DNA of 64,000 nucleotides, taken from NCBI RefSeq assembly GCF_020873915.1, contig NZ_JAHWGP010000005.1, positions 124,001 to 188,000 of the forward strand, written 5' to 3'. The DNA comes from Streptomyces sp. DH5. GTDB taxonomy: Bacteria; Actinomycetota; Actinomycetes; Streptomycetales; Streptomycetaceae. The translations under genes and the position numbers were made by a program. Every line of letters starts with the position of its first letter. Position 1 is the first letter of the stretch. Shown here piece after piece: positions 1-8,594 of the stretch. The notes below the pieces were generated by a model, which saw nothing but the letters and a program-made list of their open reading frames with translations, was not told where the DNA came from and did no database searches.

Positions 1-640
1 GCAGGACGACCTGAAGACGGCCAAGGCCACCGTCCAGAAGAAGCTCACCGACGCGCGTGAGCTGATGTCGAAGCTGACCGCCGAGGAGAAGGCGCGGCTC
101 GCGGCGATCGAGAGGAAGAAGCAGGAGGAGGCGGCCCGCAAGGCCGCCGAGCTCGCCCGGCAGCAGGCGGAGCAGCAACAGGCCCGGGAGGAGGCGGCCC
201 AGCAGGACAGCGGCGGCTCGGGCGGCACCGGATCCTCCGGCTCGGCCACCTCACCGACCACCACGACGGACTCCTCGTACGGCACCAAGGCCGAGAAGGC
301 CATCGCCTTCGCCCGTGCCCAGATCGGCAAGCCGTACGTGTGGGGCGCCACCGGGCCCGGCTCCTACGACTGCTCCGGCCTCACCCAGGCCGCCTGGAAG
401 GCCGCCGGGGTCGGCCTCCCGCGCACCACCTACGACCAGGTCGATGCCGGCACCACGGTCCCGGTGTCCCAGGCGCAGCCCGGTGACCTCGTCTTCTTCT
501 ACGACGACGTCACGCATGTGGGCATCTACATCGGCAACGGCATGATGATCCACGCCCCGAAGCCCGGCACGTACGTCCGCGAGGAGTCGATCTTCTACGA
601 CGGCGAGTCCTCGGTGCACAGCGTGGTGCGCCCCGCCTGA
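1..640 (+). CDS. Secreted NlpC/P60 peptidoglycan endopeptidase, C-terminal part (5' end outside window)
   Basis: The frame is open from base 2, so the gene starts upstream of the window. The visible protein begins with a Lys/Glu/Ala/Gln-rich coiled coil, followed by a Gly/Ser/Thr linker and a C-terminal NlpC/P60 (C40 peptidase) domain of about 110 residues. The catalytic Cys lies in YDCSGLT and the catalytic His in THVGIYIG; a downstream HAP motif is also present. Such enzymes cleave D-Glu-diamino acid bonds in peptidoglycan stems outside the cell; the coiled coil usually occludes or positions the domain. A close paralogue lies at 1393-2445, and the two C-terminal domains share motifs nearly residue for residue. 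The signal peptide is not visible because the start is missing. Confidence 0.93.
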   Translation, partial: QDDLKTAKATVQKKLTDARELMSKLTAEEKARLAAIERKKQEEAARKAAELARQQAEQQQAREEAAQQDSGGSGGTGSSGSATSPTTTTDSSYGTKAEKAIAFARAQIGKPYVWGATGPGSYDCSGLTQAAWKAAGVGLPRTTYDQVDAGTTVPVSQAQPGDLVFFYDDVTHVGIYIGNGMMIHAPKPGTYVREESIFYDGESSVHSVVRPA

Positions 641-671
641 CCCGCCCGCGAGTGGACCTGCGCGGAGACGC

Positions 672-1025
672 TCAGGTCCACAGCACGGCGATGAAGACGT
701 TCGCCACGGTCAGCAGACCGACCAGGCCGAACAGGCCCTTGTCCACCTTCTCGTCGTCGCGCTTCACGTAGACCAGGCCGAGGATGACGATCAGCAGGGC
801 CAGCTTCACGCCGATCTTTATGTGGTCGACGGAGTAGCTCTGCGCCTCGTTGAGGCCGACCAGGGCGATTCCGGTGACGAGCATGGTCAGCGCGCCGTGC
901 AGCATCGAAGGGCTGAAGCGGGCGGTTCCCTCGCCCATCGCCTTCATCTGGGTGAGGAAGCCACCGAGCAGCGAGGCGATACCGATGATGTGCAGACCGA
1001 CGAAGATGTGGATGAGTACGTCCAT
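672..1025 (-). CDS. Small integral membrane protein, about 117 aa, conserved in Streptomyces
   Basis: The start was placed at MDVLIHIFVGLH rather than at an upstream ATG, because the intervening residues are Gly/Arg-rich and look non-coding. There are about four hydrophobic segments: residues about 3-25, 40-58, 70-88 and 98-115. A charged KRDDEKVD loop precedes the last one. No enzymatic motif is visible, so the function is unknown. It lies between two NlpC/P60 genes and converges on the first, with a gap of about 30 bp. A membrane role linked to the envelope is only inference from position. Confidence 0.8.
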   Translation of the reverse strand: MDVLIHIFVGLHIIGIASLLGGFLTQMKAMGEGTARFSPSMLHGALTMLVTGIALVGLNEAQSYSVDHIKIGVKLALLIVILGLVYVKRDDEKVDKGLFGLVGLLTVANVFIAVLWT

Positions 1026-1229
1026 GAGGCCGGAGCCTAACCACCCACCTCCCGTACCACTCCGGCGCCCTCGCCCCGCCGCCCTCCCCCACATCGGTCG
1101 TCACCCGGAGTAAAAACGGAGGAGCCGGAACAGAACCCCGGTCACTTACGGTCACCCGATGGTCCCCTCGCGCCACTTCCGCACAATCCGTCACCCGGAC
1201 CGCGCGGCGGGGCCTAGCGTCCTGCCCCA

Positions 1230-1363
1230 GGTGTCCGGTTGCCGCCCGTCGCAGCCCGGCCACGGGCGGCAGCCGGACACCACCGCCGAAGAGAGAGGTC
1301 CGGCGGCGGGCGGCTCCCCCTGTGCTCTCCCGCCGCCGGACCGCCGGGCGGCAGCCCGCCCGG
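1230..1363 (+). promoter_or_regulatory. Three consecutive strong RNA hairpins in the leader of the NlpC/P60 gene
   Basis: Three inverted repeats follow one another on the plus strand. The arms are 1230-1249 with 1262-1281 (20 bp, one G-U), 1297-1310 with 1329-1342 (perfect 14 bp), and 1344-1351 with 1356-1363 (8 bp, 4-nt loop). The last ends about 10 nt before the GGAGGA at 1373-1378, ahead of the proposed TTG start. The interval 1026-1392 contains no other convincing gene. A structured 5' UTR controlling a cell-wall hydrolase is plausible. I did not find the conserved core of the ydaO/c-di-AMP riboswitch, so no class is assigned. Confidence 0.5.
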
Positions 1364-1392
1364 GGCGGCCGTGGAGGAGAACGGGAGTCCGG

Positions 1393-2445
1393 TTGGCAGC
1401 GCACCGCAGGGCCCGGAAGCGCACGGCGGGCGGTCACACGGCCCGCACGGCCGTCACCATCGCCCTCGTCGGCGCGGCCGCCGCGAGCGGCTTCGACGGC
1501 CCGGCCCTCGCCGAACCCCAGCGGACACCGGAGCAGGTCAGGGCGGACGTCGTCCGGCTCCACCGGGAGGCGGAGGCCGCCACCGAGAAGTACAACGGCG
1601 CGAAGGAGAAGGCGGAGTCGGCCCGGCGCCGGCTGCGGGATCTGCAGGACGAGACCGCTCGCGGACAGGCCCGGCTCAACGACGCGCGCCAGACGCTCGG
1701 TTCGGTGGCGGCGGCACAGTACCGGGGCGGCGGCCTGAACCCGGCTCTGCGTCTGCTCCTGTCCGAGGACCCGGACGGCTACCTGAAGGGTGTCGCCCTC
1801 GCCGAACGCGTGGGCAGCCGCCAGAAGGCGCAGGTGGGGCGCGTCCGCACCCAGCTGTGGGAGATCGAGCGGTTGCGCGGGGCGGCCCGTGTCGAGGCGG
1901 AGTCACTGTCGTCCCGCCGGGCCGAGCTGAAGCGGCACCGGAAGACGATCACCGGCAAGCTGGCCGCCGCCCGCCGTCTGCTGTCCGGCCTGACACCCGA
2001 GCAGCGCGACACCGGTGCCGGCCGGGCCGCACTCTCCCCCGCGGAGGCCGGTGACGGCCCGAGCGCGCCCGGCTCCGTCATCTCCCGGGCTCCCGGCCCT
2101 CGCGCCGCGCAGGCCGTCGCCTACGCCTACGAGAAGATCGGCAGCCCTTACGTCTGGGGTGCGACCGGCCCGGACGCCTTCGACTGCTCGGGCCTCGTCC
2201 AGGCCGCGTACCGCTCCGCCGGCGTCTCCCTGCCCCGCACCACATACGCCCAGATCGACGCCGGCCGCCGCGTCGCCCGGTCCGAGCTGCTCCCCGGCGA
2301 CCTCGTCTTCTTCTATTCCGGCATCAGTCACGTCGGCATCTACGTCGGTGACGGCAGGATGGTCCACGCCCCGAACCCCTCGGCACCCGTGCGCCTGGCC
2401 CCCGTCGACGAGATGCCCTTCGCCGGGGCGACACGCGTGAGCTGA
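1393..2445 (+). CDS. Secreted NlpC/P60 family endopeptidase, about 350 aa
   Basis: A longer frame opens at 1159, but its first 78 codons overlap perfect hairpins and read as low-complexity. The TTG at 1393 has GGAG five bases upstream and begins a typical signal peptide: Arg/Lys-rich, then ITIALVGAAAASG-like hydrophobic residues, ending near ALAEP. A coiled coil follows (about residues 40-200), then a linker and the C40 domain (about 235-350). The catalytic Cys is in FDCSGLV, the His in SHVGIYVG, and HAP follows. Probable role: extracellular cleavage of peptidoglycan stem peptides. It is paralogous to the partial gene at the left edge. Its long structured leader suggests post-transcriptional control. 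Confidence 0.88.
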   Translation: MAAHRRARKRTAGGHTARTAVTIALVGAAAASGFDGPALAEPQRTPEQVRADVVRLHREAEAATEKYNGAKEKAESARRRLRDLQDETARGQARLNDARQTLGSVAAAQYRGGGLNPALRLLLSEDPDGYLKGVALAERVGSRQKAQVGRVRTQLWEIERLRGAARVEAESLSSRRAELKRHRKTITGKLAAARRLLSGLTPEQRDTGAGRAALSPAEAGDGPSAPGSVISRAPGPRAAQAVAYAYEKIGSPYVWGATGPDAFDCSGLVQAAYRSAGVSLPRTTYAQIDAGRRVARSELLPGDLVFFYSGISHVGIYVGDGRMVHAPNPSAPVRLAPVDEMPFAGATRVS

Positions 2446-2467
2446 GCGGCCCGCGCGCGGCCCCTGC

Positions 2468-3211
2468 TCACACCAGCCGACGCGCCGTCGCCCAGCGGGT
2501 CAGCTCGTGACGGTTGGACAGCTGGAGCTTGCGCAGCACCGCCGAGACATGGGACTCGACCGTCTTCACCGAGATGAACAGCTGCCTGGCGATCTCCTTG
2601 TACGCATACCCGCGGGCGATCAGCCGCAGCACCTCACGCTCGCGCTGGGTGAGGCGGTCCATGTCCTCGTCGACCGGCGGGGCGTCGGTCGACGCGAAGG
2701 CGTCCAGGACGAAACCGGCCAGCCGCGGCGAGAAGACGGCGTCACCCTCCTGCACCCGGAAGATCGAGTCGACCAGATCGGTCCCGGTGATCGTCTTGGT
2801 GACGTAGCCGCGGGCACCACCCCGGATCACCCCGATCACGTCCTCCGCCGCGTCCGACACGGACAGCGCGAGGAAGCGGACCGGCCGCTCGGGGTCCGCC
2901 GCCAACGGAGCGCAGCGGCGCAGCACTTCGACACCGCCGCCACCGGGCAGATGCACATCGAGCAGAACCACCTCGGGCCGGGTCGCGGTGATGACCGTGA
3001 CCGCCTGGTCGACGTCGGCGGCCTCACCGACCACATCGACCCCCGTCTGCGCGGTCTGCCCGATCTCGGCCTGGACCCCCGTGCGGAACATACGGTGGTC
3101 GTCGACGAGGACGACACGCACGTGACGACCGGCGGCGCTCCCGGCCGGATCCGCCGGCTCGGGCCCCTGCCCCGCCTCCGCCGCCGCGTTCGCCTCTGTC
3201 GGCTCGCTCAT
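2468..3211 (-). CDS. NarL/LuxR-family response regulator, 247 aa
   Basis: An N-terminal receiver domain (about residues 32-150) carries the acidic pair in VLVDDHRMF, the phospho-acceptor Asp in LLDVHLPG and the Lys in YVTKTI. It is followed by a GerE-type helix-turn-helix (about 180-245; LTQREREVLRLIARG, KEIARQLFIS, VKTVESHVS). The gene overlaps the upstream histidine kinase by four bases (ATGA, 3208-3211), so the two should be translationally coupled and form a two-component pair. The kinase carries a PspC domain, so cell-envelope or membrane stress is the likely input. The divergent PspC protein at 4680 is a candidate target. The N-terminal 30 residues are acidic and variable. Confidence 0.95.
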   Translation of the reverse strand: MSEPTEANAAAEAGQGPEPADPAGSAAGRHVRVVLVDDHRMFRTGVQAEIGQTAQTGVDVVGEAADVDQAVTVITATRPEVVLLDVHLPGGGGVEVLRRCAPLAADPERPVRFLALSVSDAAEDVIGVIRGGARGYVTKTITGTDLVDSIFRVQEGDAVFSPRLAGFVLDAFASTDAPPVDEDMDRLTQREREVLRLIARGYAYKEIARQLFISVKTVESHVSAVLRKLQLSNRHELTRWATARRLV

Positions 3212-4500
3212 GACGTCTTCTCCGCCCTCTCCATCTCCAGTTCGACCTCCGTGCCGCCGTCGGGCACCGCGCGCAGCCGCGCCGTGCCGCCGTTGCGCTC
3301 CATGCGGCCGATGATCGATTCTCTGACGCCCATCCGGTCGGCGGGTATCGACTCCAGGTCGAAGCCGGGACCACGGTCACGGACCGACACGAAGACCTTC
3401 TTCCCCTCGACTTCGGCGTAGACCTGCACCGCTCCTCCCTCGCCACCGTACTTGGCGGCGTTGACCATTGCTTCGCGCGCGGCCTGCATCTGGGCGCCGA
3501 TCCTCTCGTCGAGCGGGCAGTCGCCGACGACGACGACCTCGAGGGGGACGCCGTGCTTGTCCTCGACCTCGGCGGCGTTGCGCTTCACGGCCTCGGCGAG
3601 GGTGGCGGGCTCGTCGTCCTCGTCCTTCCCGTTGCCCTCCGGCTTGTAGAGCCAGGCCCGCAGGTCGCGCTCCTGGGCACGGGCCAGCCGGCGCACCTCA
3701 CCCGCGTTGTCCGCGTTGCGCTGGATCAGGGTGAGGGTGTGCAGCACCGAGTCGTGGACGTGGGCGGCGACCTCCGCGCGTTCCTGCGCGCGGATGCGCA
3801 TCAGACGCTCCTCGGAGAGGTCCTGCGTCATGCGCACCAGGTAGGGGCCGGCGAGGAGCGTGATGCCCACCAGGACCGCGAGGGCCGCCTGGAGCACCGA
3901 GCCGAGGTGGCTGCCGGACCCGCGCAGGACGAAGATGCCCGAGGCGCCCGCCGTCACCAGCAGCACACCGGCCACGGCCCGCAGCAGCGTGACGGTGCGC
4001 CGGCGGCGGCCCGCCTCCATCCAGCGGGCCCGCCGCGCGTTGTCCGCCTGCCGCCACACCAGGGCGACACCCGCACCGACCAGGACGGTCGGCCAGAGGT
4101 AGGCCCTGGTGCCGTTGTTCAGGTCCACACTGCCCACGAAGACCATGGCCACCACGACCATGAGCAGCAGGGCGACGATCTGCCCCTTGTCGGGTCTGCG
4201 GGTGACGAGCCGGCGCCGGCCGTCCGGCGCGGTCTCGGTCGTCACCGGCGGGGTCTGCTTCTGCGCGTCCACCCCTCCGACACCGAGCGGCACGAAGAAC
4301 CAGAACGCGGCGTACAGCAGGGCGCCGAGGCCGTCGGCCATGAACAGGGCGACGAAGACGAGACGCACCCAGATCACGGGCAGCCCGAGGTGTCCGGCGA
4401 GCCCCCGCGCCACGCCACCGAGCCAGCGTCCGTCACTGCTGCGGTAGAGCTTGCGCGGCGGCCGCGGCTCGACGACTGGCGCTGCTGCGGCTTCCGACAT
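3208..4500 (-). CDS. PspC-domain membrane sensor histidine kinase, about 430 aa
   Basis: A PspC domain occupies the N-terminus (about residues 18-75: KLYRSSDGRWLGGVARGLAGHLG, then a membrane segment). Three to four further membrane helices follow. The cytoplasmic part is NarL-kinase type: a HisKA_3-like stretch with the phospho-acceptor His in AHVHDSVLHTL, then an HATPase domain with the N box (AREAMVNAAKYGG) and G box (RDRGPGFD). The start at MSEAAAAP was preferred to the upstream ATGs at 4575 and 4536, whose extra codons look non-coding; no strong ribosome site separates the options. It is co-translated with the LuxR-type regulator at 2468. It probably senses envelope damage. Confidence 0.92.
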   Translation of the reverse strand: MSEAAAAPVVEPRPPRKLYRSSDGRWLGGVARGLAGHLGLPVIWVRLVFVALFMADGLGALLYAAFWFFVPLGVGGVDAQKQTPPVTTETAPDGRRRLVTRRPDKGQIVALLLMVVVAMVFVGSVDLNNGTRAYLWPTVLVGAGVALVWRQADNARRARWMEAGRRRRTVTLLRAVAGVLLVTAGASGIFVLRGSGSHLGSVLQAALAVLVGITLLAGPYLVRMTQDLSEERLMRIRAQERAEVAAHVHDSVLHTLTLIQRNADNAGEVRRLARAQERDLRAWLYKPEGNGKDEDDEPATLAEAVKRNAAEVEDKHGVPLEVVVVGDCPLDERIGAQMQAAREAMVNAAKYGGEGGAVQVYAEVEGKKVFVSVRDRGPGFDLESIPADRMGVRESIIGRMERNGGTARLRAVPDGGTEVELEMERAEKTS

Positions 4501-4679
4501 GCCAATGATGGTCACACGCGCGGGTTGCCGGAGCATCAGGGTCGGTCCCGGAGACTCCCCTGATCTACGCGCCACCGCTCCCTCGACCGCTCCCCGGGCC
4601 CGGCTCAGGGACCGATATCAGGGTCCGGCCAGGGTCGTTCCGACTCCCGCGGCGGCGGCCCGCCCGTCACCATGGACGC

Positions 4680-6062
4680 ATGACCGATCACCAGCACGCC
4701 GCCACGGGTCCGGGACCCGGCTCCGGCCCGCGCCCCTCCCGGGGCACCGGGCCGCAGGACGCCGCGCCCCGCGGGACCGGCCCGGCGGACGCGGACGACC
4801 GCTTCCGCCGGGACCGCTGGCACCAGATGCTCGGCGGCGTCTGCGCGGGGCTCGGCCGGCAGTGCGACATGGACCCGGTGATCTTCCGGATCACCCTCGC
4901 GGTCCTCTCCGCCACCGGCGGCATCGGCCTCATCTTCTACGGTTTCGCCTGGCTCTTCGTCCCGTACGACGACGACGAGGAGAACGAGGTCCGCCGGCTG
5001 CTGACCGGCCGGGTCGACGGCCACACCCTGGCGTCCGTGCTGTTCGCGCTGGTCGGCTGCGGCGTCTTCCTCACCATGCTGAGCAACGACGGCGTGTTGA
5101 GCTTCGCCGTCATACTGTCCCTCCTGCTCGCCGGCGCAGGGTACTGGTCGCGGCGGCGCGGCACCCCCAGCCCCGACCACATCGCCGCCCAGGCCGCCGC
5201 CGACGCCCCGCCGGAGCCCCAGGCGCCTCCGGTTCCCGACGCCTTCCCCTCGTGGTGGCGCGACCCCATCGTCAAGGACGGCACACATGTGGGCGGCACG
5301 GGTTACCTCTGGGGGCCGGAGAACTCCCGCGACCTGGACATCGCCGCGGCCGTCAACATCCGTCTCGACACCCGCACCGGCACCCGTGACAGGCCGTACC
5401 CTCCGCCCCGTCGGCTGGCGAAGCCGCGCGGTCCCCGCGGGATCGGTGGCTGGGTCTTCCTGTTCGCCCTGCTCGCGGCCGGTCTGGGCACCGGTCTGAC
5501 CTGGCAGGCGCATCCTCTCGGCACCAGCCTGCAGACCGGTCTCGTCTGCGCGCTCGCCGTCTTCGGCCTCGGCATCGCCGTCAGCGCGTTCCTCGGCCGC
5601 ACCGGCGCGGGGACGCTCGTCGTGGCGGTCATCACGGCGGGCCTGCTGGCCGGTTCGACCGCCGTCCCGGAGAACATCGGCACCGACTGGACGCGCACGA
5701 CCTGGGGGCCCACCTCGGTCGCGCAGATACGTCCCCTGTACGACCTGGGCGCGGGCGAGGGAGAACTGGACCTGTCCGCGATACGCGTGCCCGAGAGCGA
5801 CACCGTCTCGACGCGGTCCCACGTCGGTCTGGGCCGGATCCACGTGATCGTGCCCAGGGACGCGACCGTGAAGCTGACCATCGACGTGGGCGTGGGCGAC
5901 ATCCAGTTGCCCGGAGACGAGCGGAAGGACGTGGACGTGGCACCGGGCAAGCGCAAAGAGGTGACCCTGCGACCGCCCGCGGGCACCGAGAAGGCGGGCA
6001 CCCTCGAAGTCGAGCTCCATGTCGGCGTGGGACAGGCGGAGGTGAGCCGTGCTGCGTCATGA
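4680..6062 (+). CDS. PspC-domain membrane protein with C-terminal LiaF-like domain, 460 aa
   Basis: A Pro/Gly-rich N-terminus is followed by a PspC domain (about residues 40-100; DRWHQMLGGVCAGLGRQ, FYGFAWLFVPY). Next come a pair of membrane helices, a soluble linker, two or three more helices, and a C-terminal beta-rich domain of about 110 residues (VGLGRIHVIVPRD, VGVGDIQLPG) resembling the LiaF/DUF2154 cell-wall-active antibiotic response domain. The gene is divergent from the PspC histidine kinase; the 179-bp interval 4501-4679 must hold both promoters. This arrangement suggests an envelope-stress module in which this protein is sensor, modulator or output. Starts at ATG shortly after the divergent promoter region. 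Confidence 0.88.
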   Translation: MTDHQHAATGPGPGSGPRPSRGTGPQDAAPRGTGPADADDRFRRDRWHQMLGGVCAGLGRQCDMDPVIFRITLAVLSATGGIGLIFYGFAWLFVPYDDDEENEVRRLLTGRVDGHTLASVLFALVGCGVFLTMLSNDGVLSFAVILSLLLAGAGYWSRRRGTPSPDHIAAQAAADAPPEPQAPPVPDAFPSWWRDPIVKDGTHVGGTGYLWGPENSRDLDIAAAVNIRLDTRTGTRDRPYPPPRRLAKPRGPRGIGGWVFLFALLAAGLGTGLTWQAHPLGTSLQTGLVCALAVFGLGIAVSAFLGRTGAGTLVVAVITAGLLAGSTAVPENIGTDWTRTTWGPTSVAQIRPLYDLGAGEGELDLSAIRVPESDTVSTRSHVGLGRIHVIVPRDATVKLTIDVGVGDIQLPGDERKDVDVAPGKRKEVTLRPPAGTEKAGTLEVELHVGVGQAEVSRAAS

Positions 6063-6276
6063 GTTCCAGCCCGGCAGGCTGGTCACCGGCCTCTTCCTCA
6101 CCGTCGCCGCGGTGGTCTACGCCGGCGACGCGGGCGGCGCCTGGCACACCCCGTGGTTCGTCATGATCCCCGTCGTGACCGGCGGCCTCTGCCTGGCCGC
6201 CGCGGTGGGCTCCCTGGCCGGCCGTATACGCCGCCGGGGCAGAGCGGACAGCACGAGCCCGACGCCCGGGAAGTAG
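6049..6276 (+). CDS. Small two-helix membrane protein, 75 aa
   Basis: The GTG start at 6049 lies inside the end of the PspC/LiaF-like gene (14-bp overlap) and has GGAGG seven bases upstream, so coupling is likely. Two hydrophobic segments are visible (about residues 12-30 and 36-58), followed by a basic, Ser/Pro-rich tail. No known domain was recognised. The overlap suggests that it works with the upstream envelope-stress protein. Confidence 0.75.
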   Translation: MLRHEFQPGRLVTGLFLTVAAVVYAGDAGGAWHTPWFVMIPVVTGGLCLAAAVGSLAGRIRRRGRADSTSPTPGK

Positions 6277-6325
6277 CGGCACTCCCGACGAAACGGGGAG
6301 CAGTGCAGTAGTCGATAATCCTCTG

Positions 6326-7498
6326 ATGCGACACAGAGCGCCTTCTCGCGCCGTCCCCGGTTCCGCTCCCCTGACCGGCAGGGACAGGCTTCCGTCCCTG
6401 ACCGGACTTCGGTTCTGGGCCGCTCTGGTCGTGGTTCTGTACCATCTGTCCCGGCAGGTCGCCCCGTTGCCCGGCCTCAGCGACATGGTCTGGTACGGCC
6501 GTAGCGGAGTGACCTTCTTCTTCGTGCTGTCGGGCTTCGTTCTGGCCTGGACCTACGACGGTGCACGGGTTCCCGGCACGGTCTTCCTGTGGCGGCGCTT
6601 CGCGCGCATCTGGCCACTGCTGGCGGCCACCACCGTCTTCTCGGTCGGGGCATGGCTGGCGCTGGGGAAAGCCGTGTCGGTGAAGGCGGTCGCCGCCAGC
6701 CTGCTGCTCGTCCACGCCTGGATACCGGACCCGGTCATCCTCCAGGGCGGCAATCCGGCCGCCTGGTCGCTCAGTGACGAGGCCTGGTTCTACCTGATCT
6801 TCCCCGTGCTGATGGCCCTGCCCGCGGTGCGGTCCCCTCGTGGCCGGCGATGGATCTGCGCCCTCGCCTGCGGTGGGGCGTTGCTCGTGTGGCTGGGCGG
6901 CTCGTTGCTCACCGACGCGTCCGTCCGGGCGTGGGCCCTCGACTACCTGCCGCTCACCCGCACGCTGCAGTTCCTGCTCGGCGTGGTGGCGGGGCTCGCC
7001 GTGAAGCAGGGATGGCGTCCACCCGTGAGCCTGTGGCCGGCCGTCGCATTGGTCATCGGCTGGCACGCCGCGCTCATCCCCTGGTCCGAAGCCGTCCCGG
7101 ACAGCCTGTGGTACAGCCCGTACAGCGCCTCACAACTGCTCTCGGCGCCCTTGTTCGCTCTGCTGGTCGCGGCGGCCGCGGTGGCCGATGTCGAGGGGCG
7201 CGCAACCGGGCTCGGCGGCCCGTGGGCCGTGCGTCTGGGCCACTGGTCGTTCGCCTGGTACCTCATCCACGAGATCGTGATCCGCATCTGTCTCGCCCAA
7301 TACGGCCGACCGGAGTCCGTGTCGTCGACAGCTCTCTTCTGGGCGTCGGTGATCGCGGTCAGTCTGCTCCTGTCCGCGTGCGCGTACATCTGGGTGGAGC
7401 ACCCTCTGGAGCGCCTGCTCCGCGCGAAGGGCCCGTCCGTACCGGCGCCCAAGCGCGACGATCCCACATCACACGGCGCGTCCCGGGCCCTCAGCTGA
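6326..7498 (+). CDS. Acyltransferase 3 (OafA/YrhL-type) membrane protein, 390 aa
   Basis: The N-terminus carries LTGLRFWAALVVVLYH, the hallmark of acyltransferase family 3, with the conserved His. About ten membrane helices follow (for example FFFVLSGFVLAW), and the tail is basic. Family members O-acylate surface sugars, antibiotics or lipids in the membrane. The substrate cannot be told. The ATG sits six bases after a GATAAT (6314-6319), so a leaderless transcript is possible, but no good -35 box is visible. The 3' end overlaps the convergent DoxX gene by eight bases. Confidence 0.9.
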   Translation: MRHRAPSRAVPGSAPLTGRDRLPSLTGLRFWAALVVVLYHLSRQVAPLPGLSDMVWYGRSGVTFFFVLSGFVLAWTYDGARVPGTVFLWRRFARIWPLLAATTVFSVGAWLALGKAVSVKAVAASLLLVHAWIPDPVILQGGNPAAWSLSDEAWFYLIFPVLMALPAVRSPRGRRWICALACGGALLVWLGGSLLTDASVRAWALDYLPLTRTLQFLLGVVAGLAVKQGWRPPVSLWPAVALVIGWHAALIPWSEAVPDSLWYSPYSASQLLSAPLFALLVAAAAVADVEGRATGLGGPWAVRLGHWSFAWYLIHEIVIRICLAQYGRPESVSSTALFWASVIAVSLLLSACAYIWVEHPLERLLRAKGPSVPAPKRDDPTSHGASRALS

Positions 7499-8024
7499 CG
7501 GGTGGGTCTCCCGCCGGGCGGCGCCGGTTCCCGATCAGGGCGTCCAGTGACCACAGGGGGGAGCCGGCCAGCACGAGGGGCACCCAGCAGAACAAGTACG
7601 GCAGGTCGTTGCCGTAGTAGTACGGGTCGGAGGCCCAGCTCACGGTCAGCCACAAGCTGAGGGAGATCAGCGCACCGCCGAGGGCGGCGAGCCGGGTGAG
7701 CAGACCCAGCAGGGTGCCGATGCCGACGGCCAGCTCCCCGAGGGCGATGGCGTAGCCGAACGCGACGGGGCTCTCCAGTGCCGTGTCGACCATCGCGGGA
7801 ATCGCGGAGGAGTCGCGCACGGCGCGCATCATGTCGCCGATCGAACCGGCGCCGGAGTCTGTCATGAAGGCGCTGTCCGTGAGTTTGTCCAGGCCGGCGT
7901 AGATGAAGGTGACGCCGAGGAAGAGACGCAGGGGGAGGAGGGCGCTGCGGGTGGCGGTGTCCCGCCAGTCCCTGTCGCCGCCGACGCGTGGGGAGTCCGT
8001 CTCCGCGCGCATACCGTGAGTCAT
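7491..8024 (-). CDS. DoxX family integral membrane protein, 177 aa
   Basis: Four hydrophobic segments and the motifs LRLFLGVTFIYAGLDKL and LGELAVGIGTLLGLLTR identify the DoxX/SURF4-like family. The gene begins with GGAGAG four bases before ATG. Family members take part in respiratory or thiol-redox functions, but the biochemical role here is unknown. It converges on the acyltransferase with an eight-base overlap. Internal Met residues near the N-terminus leave the exact start slightly uncertain. Confidence 0.85.
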   Translation of the reverse strand: MTHGMRAETDSPRVGGDRDWRDTATRSALLPLRLFLGVTFIYAGLDKLTDSAFMTDSGAGSIGDMMRAVRDSSAIPAMVDTALESPVAFGYAIALGELAVGIGTLLGLLTRLAALGGALISLSLWLTVSWASDPYYYGNDLPYLFCWVPLVLAGSPLWSLDALIGNRRRPAGDPPVS

Positions 8025-8594
8025 CGCTCTCCGCCGCCTCTCGCTGCGATGCCGGGGACCACCTCGAAGACCATACGCACGACAGACTGTCGCGCCTCAA
8101 CCCTGAGCGCGAGCTTTTCCCGAGCGGAAGGGTGTCCCGGCCGGCCTGATGACAGCGCGGGTACGAGCCGGTGCCGGGCGGGCCGGGAGGGTCGCGCAGC
8201 CCGGCGCGGCCGGCGTGCCGTCGCCCCCGCCCTCCCCCATCGCCCTGCGGCACGACTCCCCGCGGAGAGCCGAGGGGCGGCGAGGCGACTGCCTGCGAAA
8301 GCAACAGGCGGCGAGGCGACTACCCGCGGACGAGGGGCGGCGGGTGGGGTGTGGTCGCGGACGGCGGGGAGGGGACGGGGCGGGGGTGGCCGCCCGCAGT
8401 GGCCGGCGCGTCCGCACCGATCAGCCCCGTCAACAGGTACTCTCGCGCCGGTCCGAGGACGGACACCCCCGACGCGGCCCCGCACCACCCACCCACCCGT
8501 AGGCGCTACACGCACCCCGCCGGAGGGACAGCGACGCCGCAGGCATACGACCGACCACCGCCAGCCGTACGACAACCGCACCCACCCCGCCCCG
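8025..8594. other. Gene-free interval
   Basis: About 570 bp without a convincing gene. Open frames here are Arg/Pro/Gly/Ala-rich on both strands, as expected of random high-GC DNA. A short direct repeat GGCGGCGAGGCGACT occurs twice near 8277-8321. The left part must hold the promoter of the DoxX gene, and the right part follows the 3' end of the gene at 8595. I saw no clear terminator. Confidence 0.5.

Noticed and set aside
1230-1363. c-di-AMP (ydaO) riboswitch upstream of the NlpC/P60 gene
   Set aside because: The gene type and leader length are suggestive, but I could not find the conserved core sequences of that class, so only a structured leader is reported.
2446-2467. Terminator between the NlpC/P60 gene and the response regulator
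   Set aside because: GC-rich with an imperfect short stem and no T-run; only 22 bp long.
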